64,000 nucleotides of DNA from Sphingomonas sp. ATCC 31555. GTDB lineage: Bacteria; Pseudomonadota; Alphaproteobacteria; Sphingomonadales; Sphingomonadaceae. The stretch spans positions 124,001-188,000 of the forward strand of contig NZ_ALBQ01000018.1 of the NCBI RefSeq assembly GCF_000282895.1, written 5' to 3'. The position numbers and the translations under genes were made by a program. The notes below the pieces were generated by a model. That model saw only the letters and a program-made list of their open reading frames with translations, had not been told where the DNA came from and did not search any database. Numbering within the stretch: position 1 is the first letter of the stretch; every line of letters begins with the position of its first letter. Below, piece by piece: positions 1-8,750 of this stretch.

Positions 1-71
1 AATGGTCCTTCGCGGAACGTGGCGCCCCGGACCAGCAGGTCCAGGGCGCATGCGGGACTTACCAGTTCCAC
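1..71 (-). CDS. Start of a probable SMP-30/gluconolactonase-family protein (partial)
   Basis: Only the first 23 or so codons are inside the window. A GTG at 71-69 opens a frame overlapping the end of manD by 13 bases. It reads through [14 protein letters not shown], which resembles the N-terminal G-x-x-F-x-EGP motif of SMP-30/gluconolactonase proteins. A sugar lactonase would fit downstream of a mannonate dehydratase. An ATG at 51-49 opens a different frame with less protein-like content. The call is an inference from a very short segment. Confidence 0.35.
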   Translation of the reverse strand, partial: MELVSPACALDLLVRGATFREGP

Positions 72-1267
72 ATCGTCCCGTCTTCCAGACGAGCGACCGG
101 CAGATAGGCCGGCTTGTAGGGATATTTCGCCGCCAGTTCCTCGTCGATATCCACACCGTGGCCCGGCGCCTCGCCGCAGAACAGATAGCCCTTGTCGAAG
201 TGATAATCGTGCGGGAACACTTCATCGGTTTCTTCGGAGTGGCGCATATATTCTTGAATGCCGAAGTTCGGCACCCAGGTATCGAAGTGAAGCGCGCAGC
301 CCATCGTCACCGGCGACAAATCGGTGGCACCGTGGCAACCGGTGCGCACCTGATACAGGCTGGCCAGATCGGCGAGGCGACGCAGATGCGTCAGACCGCC
401 GGCGCCCACCACGGTGGCGCGCAGATAGTCGATCAGCTGGTTCTGGATCAGGTCCTTGGCATCCCAGATCGTGTTGAAGATCTCGCCCACGGCCAGCGGG
501 GTCACGGTGTGCTGGCGAATCAGCTTGAACGCTTCCTGATTTTCGGCTGGCGTCACGTCTTCCAGCCAGAAGAGTTGATAGGGCTCGAGCATCTTGCCCA
601 GATTCGCGGCTTCCTGCGGCGTATAGCGGTGGTGGCCGTCGTGCAGCAGATGATGGTCGAAGCCATAGGTGACGCGCAGCTTGTCGAACAGCTTGGGTAC
701 ATAGTTGAGCGCCTTGCGCGTGTCCCAGCCCGTGACGGAAGGGAGCGCAGCATCGGCGGGCTCATAGTAGAGCGTGCCGCGGCCGACGCCATATGCGTCC
801 TTGATGCCGGGCACGCCGGTCTGGGCGCGGATCGCCTTATAGCCCATGTCGATATACTGGCCGACCGCGTCCACGGTCTGCTCGATATCTGCGCCATTGG
901 CATGACCATAGACCATCACGCCATCGCGGCTACGGCCGCCTAGCAGCTGGTATACGGGCATGCCCGCCATCTTGCCCTTGATGTCCCACAGCGCCATGTC
1001 GACCGCGGCAATCGCGCGCATGGTCACCGGCCCGCGACGCCAATAGGCACCGCGATACAGATACTGCCAGATATCTTCGATCCGCCGCGGATCCATCCCG
1101 ATCAGGCAGGGTATCACATGATCTTCGAGGTAGGAGACGACCGCCAGCTCTCGGCCATTCAGCGTCCCGTCGCCAATGCCATAGACGCCCTGGTCCGTTT
1201 GGATCTTCAGCGTGACGAAATTGCGGCCCGGGCAGGTCACGATGACCTTGGCCGAAACGATCTTCAT
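59..1267 (-). CDS. manD: D-mannonate dehydratase (ManD/RspA, enolase superfamily)
   Basis: This enzyme dehydrates D-mannonate to 2-keto-3-deoxy-D-gluconate in hexuronate catabolism. The protein has 402 residues, the same length as characterised ManD. Its catalytic positions fall at the expected numbers: Arg147, Tyr159, Asp210 and His212 in HDGHH, Glu236 in LED, Glu262 in GEIF, and a late His in TGCHGATD. Asp210, Glu236 and Glu262 are the Mg ligands in the family. The full active site argues for a true mannonate dehydratase rather than a low-activity RspA homologue. It lies 118 bases downstream of a GH39 glycosidase on the same strand, suggesting use of uronate-decorated hemicellulose. Two copies of ATCGCAAAG lie just upstream. 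Confidence 0.93.
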   Translation of the reverse strand: MKIVSAKVIVTCPGRNFVTLKIQTDQGVYGIGDGTLNGRELAVVSYLEDHVIPCLIGMDPRRIEDIWQYLYRGAYWRRGPVTMRAIAAVDMALWDIKGKMAGMPVYQLLGGRSRDGVMVYGHANGADIEQTVDAVGQYIDMGYKAIRAQTGVPGIKDAYGVGRGTLYYEPADAALPSVTGWDTRKALNYVPKLFDKLRVTYGFDHHLLHDGHHRYTPQEAANLGKMLEPYQLFWLEDVTPAENQEAFKLIRQHTVTPLAVGEIFNTIWDAKDLIQNQLIDYLRATVVGAGGLTHLRRLADLASLYQVRTGCHGATDLSPVTMGCALHFDTWVPNFGIQEYMRHSEETDEVFPHDYHFDKGYLFCGEAPGHGVDIDEELAAKYPYKPAYLPVARLEDGTMWNW

Positions 1268-1291
1268 GGAACAACCCCTGCTAGCAAATCG

Positions 1292-1318
1292 ATCGCAAAG
1301 GCCTGACCAATCGCAAAG
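1292..1318. repeat. Direct repeat ATCGCAAAG upstream of manD
   Basis: The 9-mer ATCGCAAAG occurs at 1292-1300 and 1310-1318, 18 bases apart and 25-51 bases upstream of the manD start. The spacing, near two helical turns, could suit a regulator, but no family can be assigned. It may be chance. Confidence 0.25.
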
Positions 1319-1385
1319 CGGATGTCAATAGCGCGCAAATTGGCCAGACCGACATCTACCTTAGCTGGATCTGCCTAAGCATTTA

Positions 1386-2957
1386 TCAACGCGCAGGCTC
1401 GATCGTCACCAGCGCAATGTCGTTGGTGGCCAGCGGCAAGCGATAGGCAAGCGTACCACGTCGATCAACGGTTACCACCCGTTCGACTTCGGGCGTGTCG
1501 CGCGTCAGGCTCTGAAGCTGGCTGACTTGCCCGGCGCTCAACGACTTGGGCATGCCCAGGTCGATATAAGCGGAATAGGCGTCATTGTGGCGATAGCCGG
1601 TGCGATTCACCCGCAACCGATAGCGGCCTGGCGCAAGCCCGGAGACGGTAAGTGCCGCGGGTGCCTCTGCTTTGGCCGGGACGATCCGCGTATAGTAGGG
1701 CCGGTTGCTTACGGGCTGCACCGGCTGATGCCAGTCCCACACTAGCGCCACGACCCGTCCACCATCCTTGGCGGCTAGGCTGTAGGTATCGCCGGTCGCC
1801 AGCGCCTGCCCACGCAGCGCGTTAAGATATTTGTAGGCGAACCAGGCCGGCTTGCGGATGCCTTCACGGTTCATCAGCCCGAAGCCGCCATGGAAAGGCG
1901 TGGGCGGTGGGCCGGGTTCTTCGAACAGATCAGTATAGGTCCAGTAGCTCATCGCCTGCACCGAACCCTGCACTGCCTTGAGCTTAGTAAGGATATAGGG
2001 CGCGCTAACGTAGCTGTCGTGCACCGCATCGCGCGGCGTATAGCTCGTGCTCCATTCCGTGAAGTAAAGCGGCAGCTTCGGGAACGGCGACGCGGCGATC
2101 TCGCGCCGCACTTTCAGCACGTCGCCGACGATGGCATACGGGCTGGGCGAGAGCTTGGTATCCTGCTCCCCCTTCTCGTCCAGAAAGCCGCCGTCGACGC
2201 CATAGGTATGCGTGGTGACGAAATCGACCGGCACCTTGTTTGCGGCGACGTGCGCCAGAAATTCCGGCACCCAGGCCGCGCCCGCGGTTGATGGGCCGCC
2301 GACCTGCAGCGCTGGATCGACCGCCTTCAGCGTCTTGGCGGTAACATCGTACAGCTCGAAATAGGCTTTCTGATCCGCCTTCTCCCAGAAGCCGTCCAGG
2401 TTCGGCTCGTTCCACACTTCGAATGGCCAGGTCCGGACTTCGGCGGCGCCATAGCGCTGGATCAGGTGGCGCGCGAACGAATCGATCAGATCGCGCCAAG
2501 GCCCCAGCTTCGGATGCGAGGTGTTGCCTTTCCAATAGAAGATACTGTTGTCCGAAGTCTTGAGCGCCTCCGGCGTGAAACCGAGTTCGACGAACGGCTT
2601 GATCTTCTTCGCGAGCAGATCATCGTACAGGCCATCGATGCCGCTCCAGTCATATACGATCGTGCCGTCCGGCTGCCGGCGCACCGTCTTCAGAACGTCG
2701 TGGAAGATTGCGTGGAAGCGGATCATGCGGAACCCAAGTTCCGGAACTGCCATCGCCAGCTGCGCCTGACTGTCCGGCCGTGCGAGCGTACCGGGAAAAT
2801 CCGATCCGATCGAAAGATCGAAGAATCGATCCACCGGCCCCTGCGGCTTGGCAGCGTCCAACCGAATGGTACGCACGCCGGTTGCCGGCTGCGCCAGTGC
2901 CGGTGTCGTGCCAACCAAAGCAATGGCAAGCGCGATCCCCGCATGATTGTTGCGCAT
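1386..2957 (-). CDS. Secreted glycoside hydrolase family 39 (beta-xylosidase-like)
   Basis: The product is a 523-residue retaining glycosidase of the (beta/alpha)8 clan A type, probably acting on xylosides or similar hemicellulose oligomers. The signal peptide covers about residues 1-22, ending TPALAQ. The acid/base Glu184 is in VWNEPN and the nucleophile Glu301 in YFTEW, the paired motifs of GH39. The start at 2957 is preferred because GAGAGG lies at the right distance upstream; an in-frame ATG 15 bases earlier has no such site. It is followed on the same strand by manD, so the pair probably supplies and consumes sugar-acid-bearing substrates. Substrate specificity within GH39 cannot be read from sequence. 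Confidence 0.85.
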   Translation of the reverse strand: MRNNHAGIALAIALVGTTPALAQPATGVRTIRLDAAKPQGPVDRFFDLSIGSDFPGTLARPDSQAQLAMAVPELGFRMIRFHAIFHDVLKTVRRQPDGTIVYDWSGIDGLYDDLLAKKIKPFVELGFTPEALKTSDNSIFYWKGNTSHPKLGPWRDLIDSFARHLIQRYGAAEVRTWPFEVWNEPNLDGFWEKADQKAYFELYDVTAKTLKAVDPALQVGGPSTAGAAWVPEFLAHVAANKVPVDFVTTHTYGVDGGFLDEKGEQDTKLSPSPYAIVGDVLKVRREIAASPFPKLPLYFTEWSTSYTPRDAVHDSYVSAPYILTKLKAVQGSVQAMSYWTYTDLFEEPGPPPTPFHGGFGLMNREGIRKPAWFAYKYLNALRGQALATGDTYSLAAKDGGRVVALVWDWHQPVQPVSNRPYYTRIVPAKAEAPAALTVSGLAPGRYRLRVNRTGYRHNDAYSAYIDLGMPKSLSAGQVSQLQSLTRDTPEVERVVTVDRRGTLAYRLPLATNDIALVTIEPAR

Positions 2958-3072
2958 TCCATTCCTCTCCATGGTGCCTGATTGCACGTTAGCGCTACCA
3001 GCGTAGCGTCGTTTGCATGGGTAAAACAACCCTGACACTGCTGAAGATCACGCTCACGGATTTCGACAAGGT

Positions 3073-3873
3073 TCAGAATGCAGCTTTGCCAAACTCCTGG
3101 CGGGTTACCGGATGGCTGGAGGAGAGCCCGCCATCCACCACGATCGCTTGCCCGTTGACATAGGAGGCTGCGTCGGATGCGAGGAACACCGCCACTGCGG
3201 CGATCTCTTCAGGGACGCCTGCCCGGCGCAGCGGATTGAGCTGGCCCAGCCTGTCCTCCCTGCCGCGTTCGCGCGCATATGTGAAGGCGCGCTCGGTCAT
3301 GCCGGTCTCGATCAGCCCGGGGCAGATCGCGTTCACCCGCACGCCGGAGGTGGCGAGTTGCTGCGCCGCCGTCTGGACCAGATTGATGACGCCTGCTTTC
3401 GACGCCGAATAGGGCGTACCTCCCGCTCCGGAGCGAAGCCCCGCAACGCTGGCAGTGCACAAGATCGCACCCCCGCCCCGCGCGACGATGCGCGGTGCCG
3501 CGTGCTTGATCGCCAGTGCCGGGCCGATCAAGTTGACGCGCAAAACCTCGGTCCAAAGCTCTACCGTCGAGTCGAGGATACCCGCGGTCCCCCCGGATAT
3601 TCCGGCATTGGCGTAGAAGACGTCGATGCCGCCGAAGCGATCGCATGCCGCCTCCACCAGTTGCTGCACGGCCGCTTCGTCGCCGGCATCGATCTGGATA
3701 GCCAGCGCCTGCGCCAATCCCGCCACCGTTTCGTGGACGCCTTCTGCACAGTCGGCAGCGACCACGCTGGCACCTTGCGCAGCGAACGCGCGCACCGTGG
3801 CCCGGCCGATTCCCGATGCGGCCCCAGTAACCACCACGACCTTGCCCGAAAAAGCCGATGCTTGCTCCATCAT
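3073..3873 (-). CDS. SDR-family NAD(P)-dependent oxidoreductase
   Basis: This is a 266-residue classical short-chain dehydrogenase. It has the cofactor loop [11 protein letters not shown] near the N terminus, NAG (residues 80-90), and the catalytic Ser plus YSASK (Tyr-x-x-x-Lys). The start ATG (3873-3871) overlaps the TGA of the upstream kinase gene as ATGA, so translation is probably coupled. It is the last gene of the acyl-CoA dehydrogenase / alcohol dehydrogenase / kinase / SDR operon. A role as 3-hydroxyacyl or ketone/alcohol dehydrogenase in the same pathway is inferred from position only. Confidence 0.85.
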   Translation of the reverse strand: MMEQASAFSGKVVVVTGAASGIGRATVRAFAAQGASVVAADCAEGVHETVAGLAQALAIQIDAGDEAAVQQLVEAACDRFGGIDVFYANAGISGGTAGILDSTVELWTEVLRVNLIGPALAIKHAAPRIVARGGGAILCTASVAGLRSGAGGTPYSASKAGVINLVQTAAQQLATSGVRVNAICPGLIETGMTERAFTYARERGREDRLGQLNPLRRAGVPEEIAAVAVFLASDAASYVNGQAIVVDGGLSSSHPVTRQEFGKAAF

Positions 3874-4886
3874 GCCCCCGCCTTCCGCGCGAAATGCCAA
3901 GCCGCGGCGGCAAGGCCCGGCAGTCGTTCCACCGTGGCCGCCGCCTGCGCGCTGGAGGCGTTGCCATCGATCATACGTTTCTTGATGCCCTGAACGATGC
4001 CGGCGAGCCGGAAGAAGTTATAGGCGAAGTACCAGTCGAGATCGGGCACCCCGTCGCGCCCCGTGGCCACGCAATAGCGGTCGACCACCGCCGCCATTGT
4101 TGGGATTCCGCTTTCTTCACCGGCCAGCCCCTTCACCCCCGAGCGGCCCTCCGGTTCGGTAACCCAGTTCATCAGAAAATAGGAAAAATCGGCTAGCGGA
4201 TCGCCAAGGGTCGACAATTCCCAATCCAGCACGGCGAGAACCTGCGGGCGATCGGCGGCGAACATGACATTGTCAATCCGATAGTCGCCATGCACGATGC
4301 TGGTGCGCGTCTGCTCCGGCGCGGTGCGCGGCAGGAACTCGATCAGCCCATCCATTTCCGGCAGCTCATCGGTCTGACTTGCACGATATTGGCGAGTCCA
4401 ACGTTCGACCTGCCGTGCGAAATAGTTGCCGGGCCGACCATAGTCTCCCAGGCCCACCCTGCCAGGATCGATGCCGTGCAGCTGCGCCAGCGTGTCGACC
4501 AGCGCATTGTAGAGTGCGGTGCGCTCATCCGGCGCCATGTCGGGCAACGCCCCGTCCCACAACGTCCGCCCTTCCACCATTTCCATCACGTAGAAGGGCG
4601 AACCGATCACCTGTATATCTTCGCACAGCGCGAACGGGCGTGCGACGGGAAACCCCGCCGGGTGCAGGGCCGAAATCAATCGATATTCACGATCTACCGC
4701 ATGCGCCGAGGCCAGGATCGGGCCGAACGGCTTGCGCCGCAGCACATAGGCGCCGCTCGCCGCATCTACGCGATAGGTGGGGTTGCTTTGTCCTCCGGGA
4801 AACTTGGCGGCACGGATTGGCCCGGAAAAGCCTGGGATCTGCGCCTCGCACCAGGCGCAGAGACGGATTTCGTCGAGGTCACTCAT
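3870..4886 (-). CDS. APH-family kinase of the ACAD10/11-LvaA type
   Basis: A 338-residue phosphotransferase with the aminoglycoside-phosphotransferase fold. The Brenner motif HGDYRIDN has catalytic Asp201 and Asn206, and the Mg-binding [11 protein letters not shown] has Asp221. Genes of this type beside acyl-CoA dehydrogenases match the N-terminal kinase domain of ACAD10/11 and LvaA of Pseudomonas. In those systems the 4-hydroxyl of 4-hydroxyacyl-CoA is phosphorylated so that phosphate can be eliminated. Start and stop both lie in ATGA overlaps with neighbours, so it is embedded in one operon. Antibiotic resistance is unlikely in this context. The substrate is inferred. Confidence 0.8.
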   Translation of the reverse strand: MSDLDEIRLCAWCEAQIPGFSGPIRAAKFPGGQSNPTYRVDAASGAYVLRRKPFGPILASAHAVDREYRLISALHPAGFPVARPFALCEDIQVIGSPFYVMEMVEGRTLWDGALPDMAPDERTALYNALVDTLAQLHGIDPGRVGLGDYGRPGNYFARQVERWTRQYRASQTDELPEMDGLIEFLPRTAPEQTRTSIVHGDYRIDNVMFAADRPQVLAVLDWELSTLGDPLADFSYFLMNWVTEPEGRSGVKGLAGEESGIPTMAAVVDRYCVATGRDGVPDLDWYFAYNFFRLAGIVQGIKKRMIDGNASSAQAAATVERLPGLAAAAWHFARKAGA

Positions 4887-5968
4887 AGGAATTCGATCAC
4901 CGATCGGACGCTGTGGCCGTCCCGCAGCTTGTCCAGCGCCGCATTCACCTCCGGCAATCGGATCCGCTCCGCCACCATCGTGTCGAGATCGAGCACGCCG
5001 TCCAGATACATCTGCACCAACCGTGGAATATCGATCGGGAAGCGCGTGCTGCCTAGCAGCGAACCCTGGATCTTCTTGCCAGTGAGGAAACTGGGGCCCG
5101 GCAGGTGCACATTCTGGCCGGGCGCGATCATGCCCAAGATCGTCGCGGTGCCGCCCCGCCGCAGGATCTGCCAGGCGAGTTCTGCCGAGGAGGGTCTTCC
5201 CACCGCCTCGATCGCATAGTGCACGCCGCCGCCGGTAAGGCCGAGCACCTGTTTGGCGATGCCCTCCGTGGTAGGGTCCAAGGCGTCGGTGGCTCCCATT
5301 TTAAGCGCCAGCGCGCGCTTTTCCGGCACCGGATCCAGCGCGAAGATCCGCCCTGCCCCGGCAATCCGCGCGGCATTGACCGCCGCCAGGCCGATGCCGC
5401 CGGCGCCGATCACCGCCACGCTTTCTCCCGCCCGGACGCGGCTGTCGTTGAAGATCGACCCGGCGCCGGTGATCACCGCGCATCCCAGCAGCGCAGCGCG
5501 ATCCAGCGGCATGTCCCGGCTGATTGCGACGCAGGCGTTTTCATGGACGAGCATCATTTCGGCGAAGGCCGAAAGGTTTAGGAAGGGCGCCAAAGGCGTG
5601 CCGCTCGCCAGCCGCAGCCGCGGCTCCGCATCGGCGGAGCGACGCGTCGAAGGGTCGACGCAAAGCGACGGCCGGCCGGTTATGCACGCCTCGCATGCCC
5701 CGCAGAACGCCGTCAGGAAGGTGATAACATGGTCCCCCGGGCGGAGGCGGGTCACGTCCGATCCCACAGCTTCCACGATCCCGGCCGCTTCGTGCCCGGG
5801 TACCGTCGGCACCGGATGCGGGAAGGCACCATCGACGAAATGGAGATCGGACCGGCAGACTCCCACCGCGGCGGTGCGGATCAGCACCTCGCGCGCGCCG
5901 GGCTTGGCAACCAGCACCTCCTCGATCATCAATGGCGTTTTCGCCTCGTGCAGCACGGCAGCCTTCAT
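4883..5968 (-). CDS. Zn-dependent medium-chain alcohol dehydrogenase
   Basis: The product has 361 residues. It shows the MDR pattern: GVCRSDLHFVDG with the catalytic Zn Cys, PGHEAAG, a structural-zinc loop with several cysteines (CGACEACITGRPSLC, residues about 90-110), and the NAD fold GAGGIGLAAVNAARIAGA. The start MKAAVLHEA at 5968 fits the usual N terminus; the in-frame extension to 6088 is not conserved-looking. It begins 28 bases after the acyl-CoA dehydrogenase stop, and its stop overlaps the kinase start. It probably oxidises an alcohol intermediate of the same pathway. Confidence 0.87.
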   Translation of the reverse strand: MKAAVLHEAKTPLMIEEVLVAKPGAREVLIRTAAVGVCRSDLHFVDGAFPHPVPTVPGHEAAGIVEAVGSDVTRLRPGDHVITFLTAFCGACEACITGRPSLCVDPSTRRSADAEPRLRLASGTPLAPFLNLSAFAEMMLVHENACVAISRDMPLDRAALLGCAVITGAGSIFNDSRVRAGESVAVIGAGGIGLAAVNAARIAGAGRIFALDPVPEKRALALKMGATDALDPTTEGIAKQVLGLTGGGVHYAIEAVGRPSSAELAWQILRRGGTATILGMIAPGQNVHLPGPSFLTGKKIQGSLLGSTRFPIDIPRLVQMYLDGVLDLDTMVAERIRLPEVNAALDKLRDGHSVRSVIEFL

Positions 5969-5996
5969 CGTAGCCTCCGCAAGGGGCGCGACGCCC

Positions 5997-7280
5997 TCAC
6001 CGGCTGACCCCAAGGTCGCCCGACGAAAGGCCGCCCGCGCGATGCGCGGCATATCGGCCGAATTCGGCGCGGGCGATGGCGCGCGCATGCACTTCGTCCG
6101 GCCCGTCGGCCAACCGCAGCGTCCGGATGCTGCCCCAATGGCGGGCCAGATCGAAATCGTCGCTCACGCCGGCACCGCCATGCGCCTGGATCGCATCGTC
6201 GAGGATCTGCAGGGCCATGCTCGGCGCCTGCACTTTGATCATCGCGATTTCCTGTTGCGCCGCCTTGTTGCCGGCGCGATCCATCATGTCGGCTGCCTTT
6301 AGACACAGCAGCCGCGTCATCTCGATGTCGATGCGCGCCCGGGCGACGCGCTGTTCCCAAATCGAGTGATCCGCAATCCGCTTGCCGAACGCGACCCGCT
6401 CCACCAGCCGCTTCGCCATGGCGGCGATCGCCTCCTCCGCGACTCCGATCGTCCGCATGCAATGGTGGATGCGGCCGGGCCCCAGCCGGCCCTGCGCGAT
6501 CTCAAAGCCGCGGCCCTCGCCGAGCAGCAGATTCTCTGCCGGCACGCGCACATCCCGCAGCACCACCTCGCCATGACCGTGCGGCGCGTGATCATACCCG
6601 AAAACCGAAAGCATCCGCTCGACGGTGACGCCCGGCGTGTTCAGCGGCACCAGGATCATGCTCTGCTGGGCGTGCTTCGCCGCACCGAAATCAGTCTTTC
6701 CCATCAGGATGGCGATCCTGCACCGCGGATCCCCGGTTCCGGAGGACCACCATTTTCGGCCGTTGATCACATAATGATCGCCGTCGCGCTCGATCCGCGT
6801 CTCGATGTTGGTCGCATCCGAAGAAGCAACCGCCGGCTCGGTCATCAAAAAGGCGGAGCGGATTTCGCCGCGCATCAGCGGCGCCAGCCACGCTTCTTTC
6901 TGCGCGCGCGTGCCGTAGCGGTGCAGCACCTCCATATTGCCCGTGTCGGGTGCGGAGCAATTGAACACCTCCGGCGCCCAGTCGATCCGGCCCATTTCCT
7001 CCGCGCACAAAGCATATTCGAGGTTCGTCAGTTGTTCGCCCTCGAAGCGGAAACTGTCGTCGACATGCACCTGGCCGGCATGAGGCGGCATGAACAGATT
7101 CCAAAGCCCCTGAGATTGAGCGATTGGCTTCACCTCCTCCAGCACCGGGTTGACTGCCCAGCGGTCCCCCGTTGCTGCGGCCGCCCGATAGGCGAGATCG
7201 CGGGGCCGGATCTCGGCGTCGATAAAGGCTTTCACCCGATCGCGGTACTCGGCCTGTCGCGCGCTCAGCGTGAAATCCAT
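5997..7280 (-). CDS. Acyl-CoA dehydrogenase, ACAD10/11-like
   Basis: This is a 427-residue flavoprotein of the acyl-CoA dehydrogenase family, passing electrons to ETF. Its sequence [16 protein letters not shown] is typical of the ACAD10/11 branch rather than the short-chain enzymes. [15 protein letters not shown] and [13 protein letters not shown] mark the FAD/substrate region. In this branch a partner kinase, here the APH-like gene two positions downstream, phosphorylates 4-hydroxyacyl-CoA and the dehydrogenase domain completes the elimination. It is the first gene of the operon, with AGGAGAG ahead of the ATG. TATAAG at 7318-7313 is a possible -10 box, next to a palindrome at 7322-7337 that the divergent TetR may bind. 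Confidence 0.88.
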   Translation of the reverse strand: MDFTLSARQAEYRDRVKAFIDAEIRPRDLAYRAAAATGDRWAVNPVLEEVKPIAQSQGLWNLFMPPHAGQVHVDDSFRFEGEQLTNLEYALCAEEMGRIDWAPEVFNCSAPDTGNMEVLHRYGTRAQKEAWLAPLMRGEIRSAFLMTEPAVASSDATNIETRIERDGDHYVINGRKWWSSGTGDPRCRIAILMGKTDFGAAKHAQQSMILVPLNTPGVTVERMLSVFGYDHAPHGHGEVVLRDVRVPAENLLLGEGRGFEIAQGRLGPGRIHHCMRTIGVAEEAIAAMAKRLVERVAFGKRIADHSIWEQRVARARIDIEMTRLLCLKAADMMDRAGNKAAQQEIAMIKVQAPSMALQILDDAIQAHGGAGVSDDFDLARHWGSIRTLRLADGPDEVHARAIARAEFGRYAAHRAGGLSSGDLGVSR

Positions 7281-7321
7281 GGCGTCGCTCTCCTGTGGTT
7301 CTTTGCCACCGGCTTATAGCG

Positions 7322-7337
7322 TACCGGATATTCGGTA
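7322..7337. promoter_or_regulatory. Candidate TetR operator TACCGGATATTCGGTA
   Basis: This 16-base pseudo-palindrome matches its own reverse complement at 14 of 16 positions. It sits directly upstream of a TATAAG box that would drive the acyl-CoA dehydrogenase operon, in the 140-base gap shared with the divergent double-TetR gene. Size, symmetry and position are those of a TetR operator; binding is inferred. Confidence 0.5.
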
Positions 7338-7382
7338 AAGGGTCAGCCAAAGGCAAAAATGCCCTACGCAGACTTCAAAAAA

Positions 7383-7407
7383 CCGTTTTGGCTATGGGCG
7401 GAAACGG
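7383..7407. promoter_or_regulatory. Second candidate operator, CCGTTT / AAACGG inverted repeat
   Basis: CCGTTT at 7383-7388 is mirrored by AAACGG at 7402-7407, with a 13-base spacer, 13 bases ahead of the TetR ATG. It could be an autoregulatory site for the regulator. It differs in sequence from the 7322-7337 palindrome. Confidence 0.35.
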
Positions 7408-7420
7408 CTAAGCTGATGCC

Positions 7421-8656
7421 ATGGACGCCCCCGCGAAGATCGAAACGAGCAGCACCAAGCGATTCCAGGCCAAGCGCGATGCGATCCTGGCAGCGGCAGC
7501 AGCCGCGATCAACGAACAGAGCGCGAAAGGCATGACCTTCGCTGATGTAGCGCGTCGCGTCGGGCTCAACACCACGTCGGTAACCTATTATTTCAAGCGC
7601 AAGGAAGATCTTGCCGCGGCGGCGTTCGAACAGACACTGGCGTGGCTCGATGGTAGTCTCGATCAGGCGCTGGCCGAACCGTTCCCGGAAGCCAGGGTCG
7701 CGCGCTTCCTCGCGATCAACATGGAGCGCCTCGCGCGCATCGCCCGCGGCGAGGAACAGGCGGTCGCGATCCTTTCGGATCTTCGCGCGATGGAAGAGCC
7801 GCTGAAAGGCAAGCTGCTCACCGGCTGGCGCAACGTGTTCCGCAAGACGCGCAGCCTGTGGGGCGCCGATGGCAGCCGCGCGCAGACGGACCTACGGGGC
7901 GCGCGCGCGCACGTCCTTCTGGAAAACAGCTTCTGGCTGAACGCGTGGATGTCGCGCTACGAACTGGACGAATATCCGCGCGTCGAGGCGCGGCTGATGG
8001 ACGTGTTCCGGCACGGCATCGCCGCGCCGGGCCAGCGTTGGCAGCCCCGCCTGTTCGAACTGGTCCATGAAGAGCCGGAGCCCGGCCGCGAGGCTTTTCT
8101 GCTCGCGGCTACTCGGCTGATCAACGAACTCGGCTATCGCGGCGCCTCGGTGCAGCGGATCGCCTCCGAACTCAATGTCACCAAGGGCAGCTTCTACCAT
8201 CACCTCGATGCCAAGGACGATCTGGTAACCGCTTGCTACAAGCGCAGTTTCGACATCCTGGTCGATGCCCAGCGCCTCGCGGAAGGCGCCAGCGGCACCT
8301 ATTGGGAACGGCTTGAAAGCACCCTCGCGACGCTGCTCGATTACCAGTTCTCCGAACGAGGGCCACTTCTGCGGACCACCGCCCTGTCCGGCCTGCCGCT
8401 CAACGTCCGCAACATCATGCTCGATCGATCGAACCGGATCGCACGCCGCTTCGCCGGCATGCTGTCGGACGGCATTGCCGAAGGATCGATCCGTCCGATC
8501 GATCCGCTCGTCGCCAGCCAGGCGCTGATGGCGCTGCAGAATGCCGCATTCGACATGCGCAAATGGGCTGGCACGATGCCGCGAGACCGCGCGGTGGCAT
8601 ACTATGCGTCCACCCTCGCCTTCGGCCTGTTCGACGATCGCGTACTGGAGGGCTGA
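7421..8656 (+). CDS. Tandem TetR/AcrR regulator with two DNA-binding domains
   Basis: At 411 residues this is about twice the usual TetR size. One TetR N-terminal helix-turn-helix lies at about residues 18-65 (TFADVARRVGLN, SVTYYFKRKEDL). A second complete one lies at about 225-270 (ASVQRIASELNVTKGSFYHH, LDAKDDL). Each is followed by a helical ligand/dimer domain. It is transcribed away from the acyl-CoA dehydrogenase operon across a 140-base gap holding two different inverted repeats, so it most likely represses that operon and itself. The inducer is probably an acyl-CoA-like intermediate, an inference from context. No frameshift or stop divides the two halves, so the fusion is real in this sequence. 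Confidence 0.88.
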   Translation: MDAPAKIETSSTKRFQAKRDAILAAAAAAINEQSAKGMTFADVARRVGLNTTSVTYYFKRKEDLAAAAFEQTLAWLDGSLDQALAEPFPEARVARFLAINMERLARIARGEEQAVAILSDLRAMEEPLKGKLLTGWRNVFRKTRSLWGADGSRAQTDLRGARAHVLLENSFWLNAWMSRYELDEYPRVEARLMDVFRHGIAAPGQRWQPRLFELVHEEPEPGREAFLLAATRLINELGYRGASVQRIASELNVTKGSFYHHLDAKDDLVTACYKRSFDILVDAQRLAEGASGTYWERLESTLATLLDYQFSERGPLLRTTALSGLPLNVRNIMLDRSNRIARRFAGMLSDGIAEGSIRPIDPLVASQALMALQNAAFDMRKWAGTMPRDRAVAYYASTLAFGLFDDRVLEG

Positions 8657-8690
8657 ACAGGCGCAGCGCGGCGCGCGACAGCGAATATCC

Positions 8691-8725
8691 AAAAAAAATG
8701 GGCCGGAGGGCATGCCCTCCGGCCC
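8691..8725 (-). terminator. Rho-independent terminator of the TonB receptor gene
   Basis: A perfect palindrome at 8700-8725 (arms GGGCCGGAGGG / CCCTCCGGCCC around CATG) is followed on the minus strand by T and then eight T residues (A-tract 8691-8698). This is a strong intrinsic terminator for the receptor gene ending at 8751. The converging double-TetR gene ends 34 bases beyond it. Confidence 0.9.
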
Positions 8726-8750
8726 CAAGCTTTCCTCCCCAGGAAAGGCT

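Noticed and set aside
2..943. Open frame at the left edge on the plus strand
   Set aside because: Lies opposite manD, whose catalytic residues are all in place.
3870..4886. Aminoglycoside resistance gene
   Set aside because: The fold is shared, but the operon context and sequence pattern match metabolic kinases beside acyl-CoA dehydrogenases.
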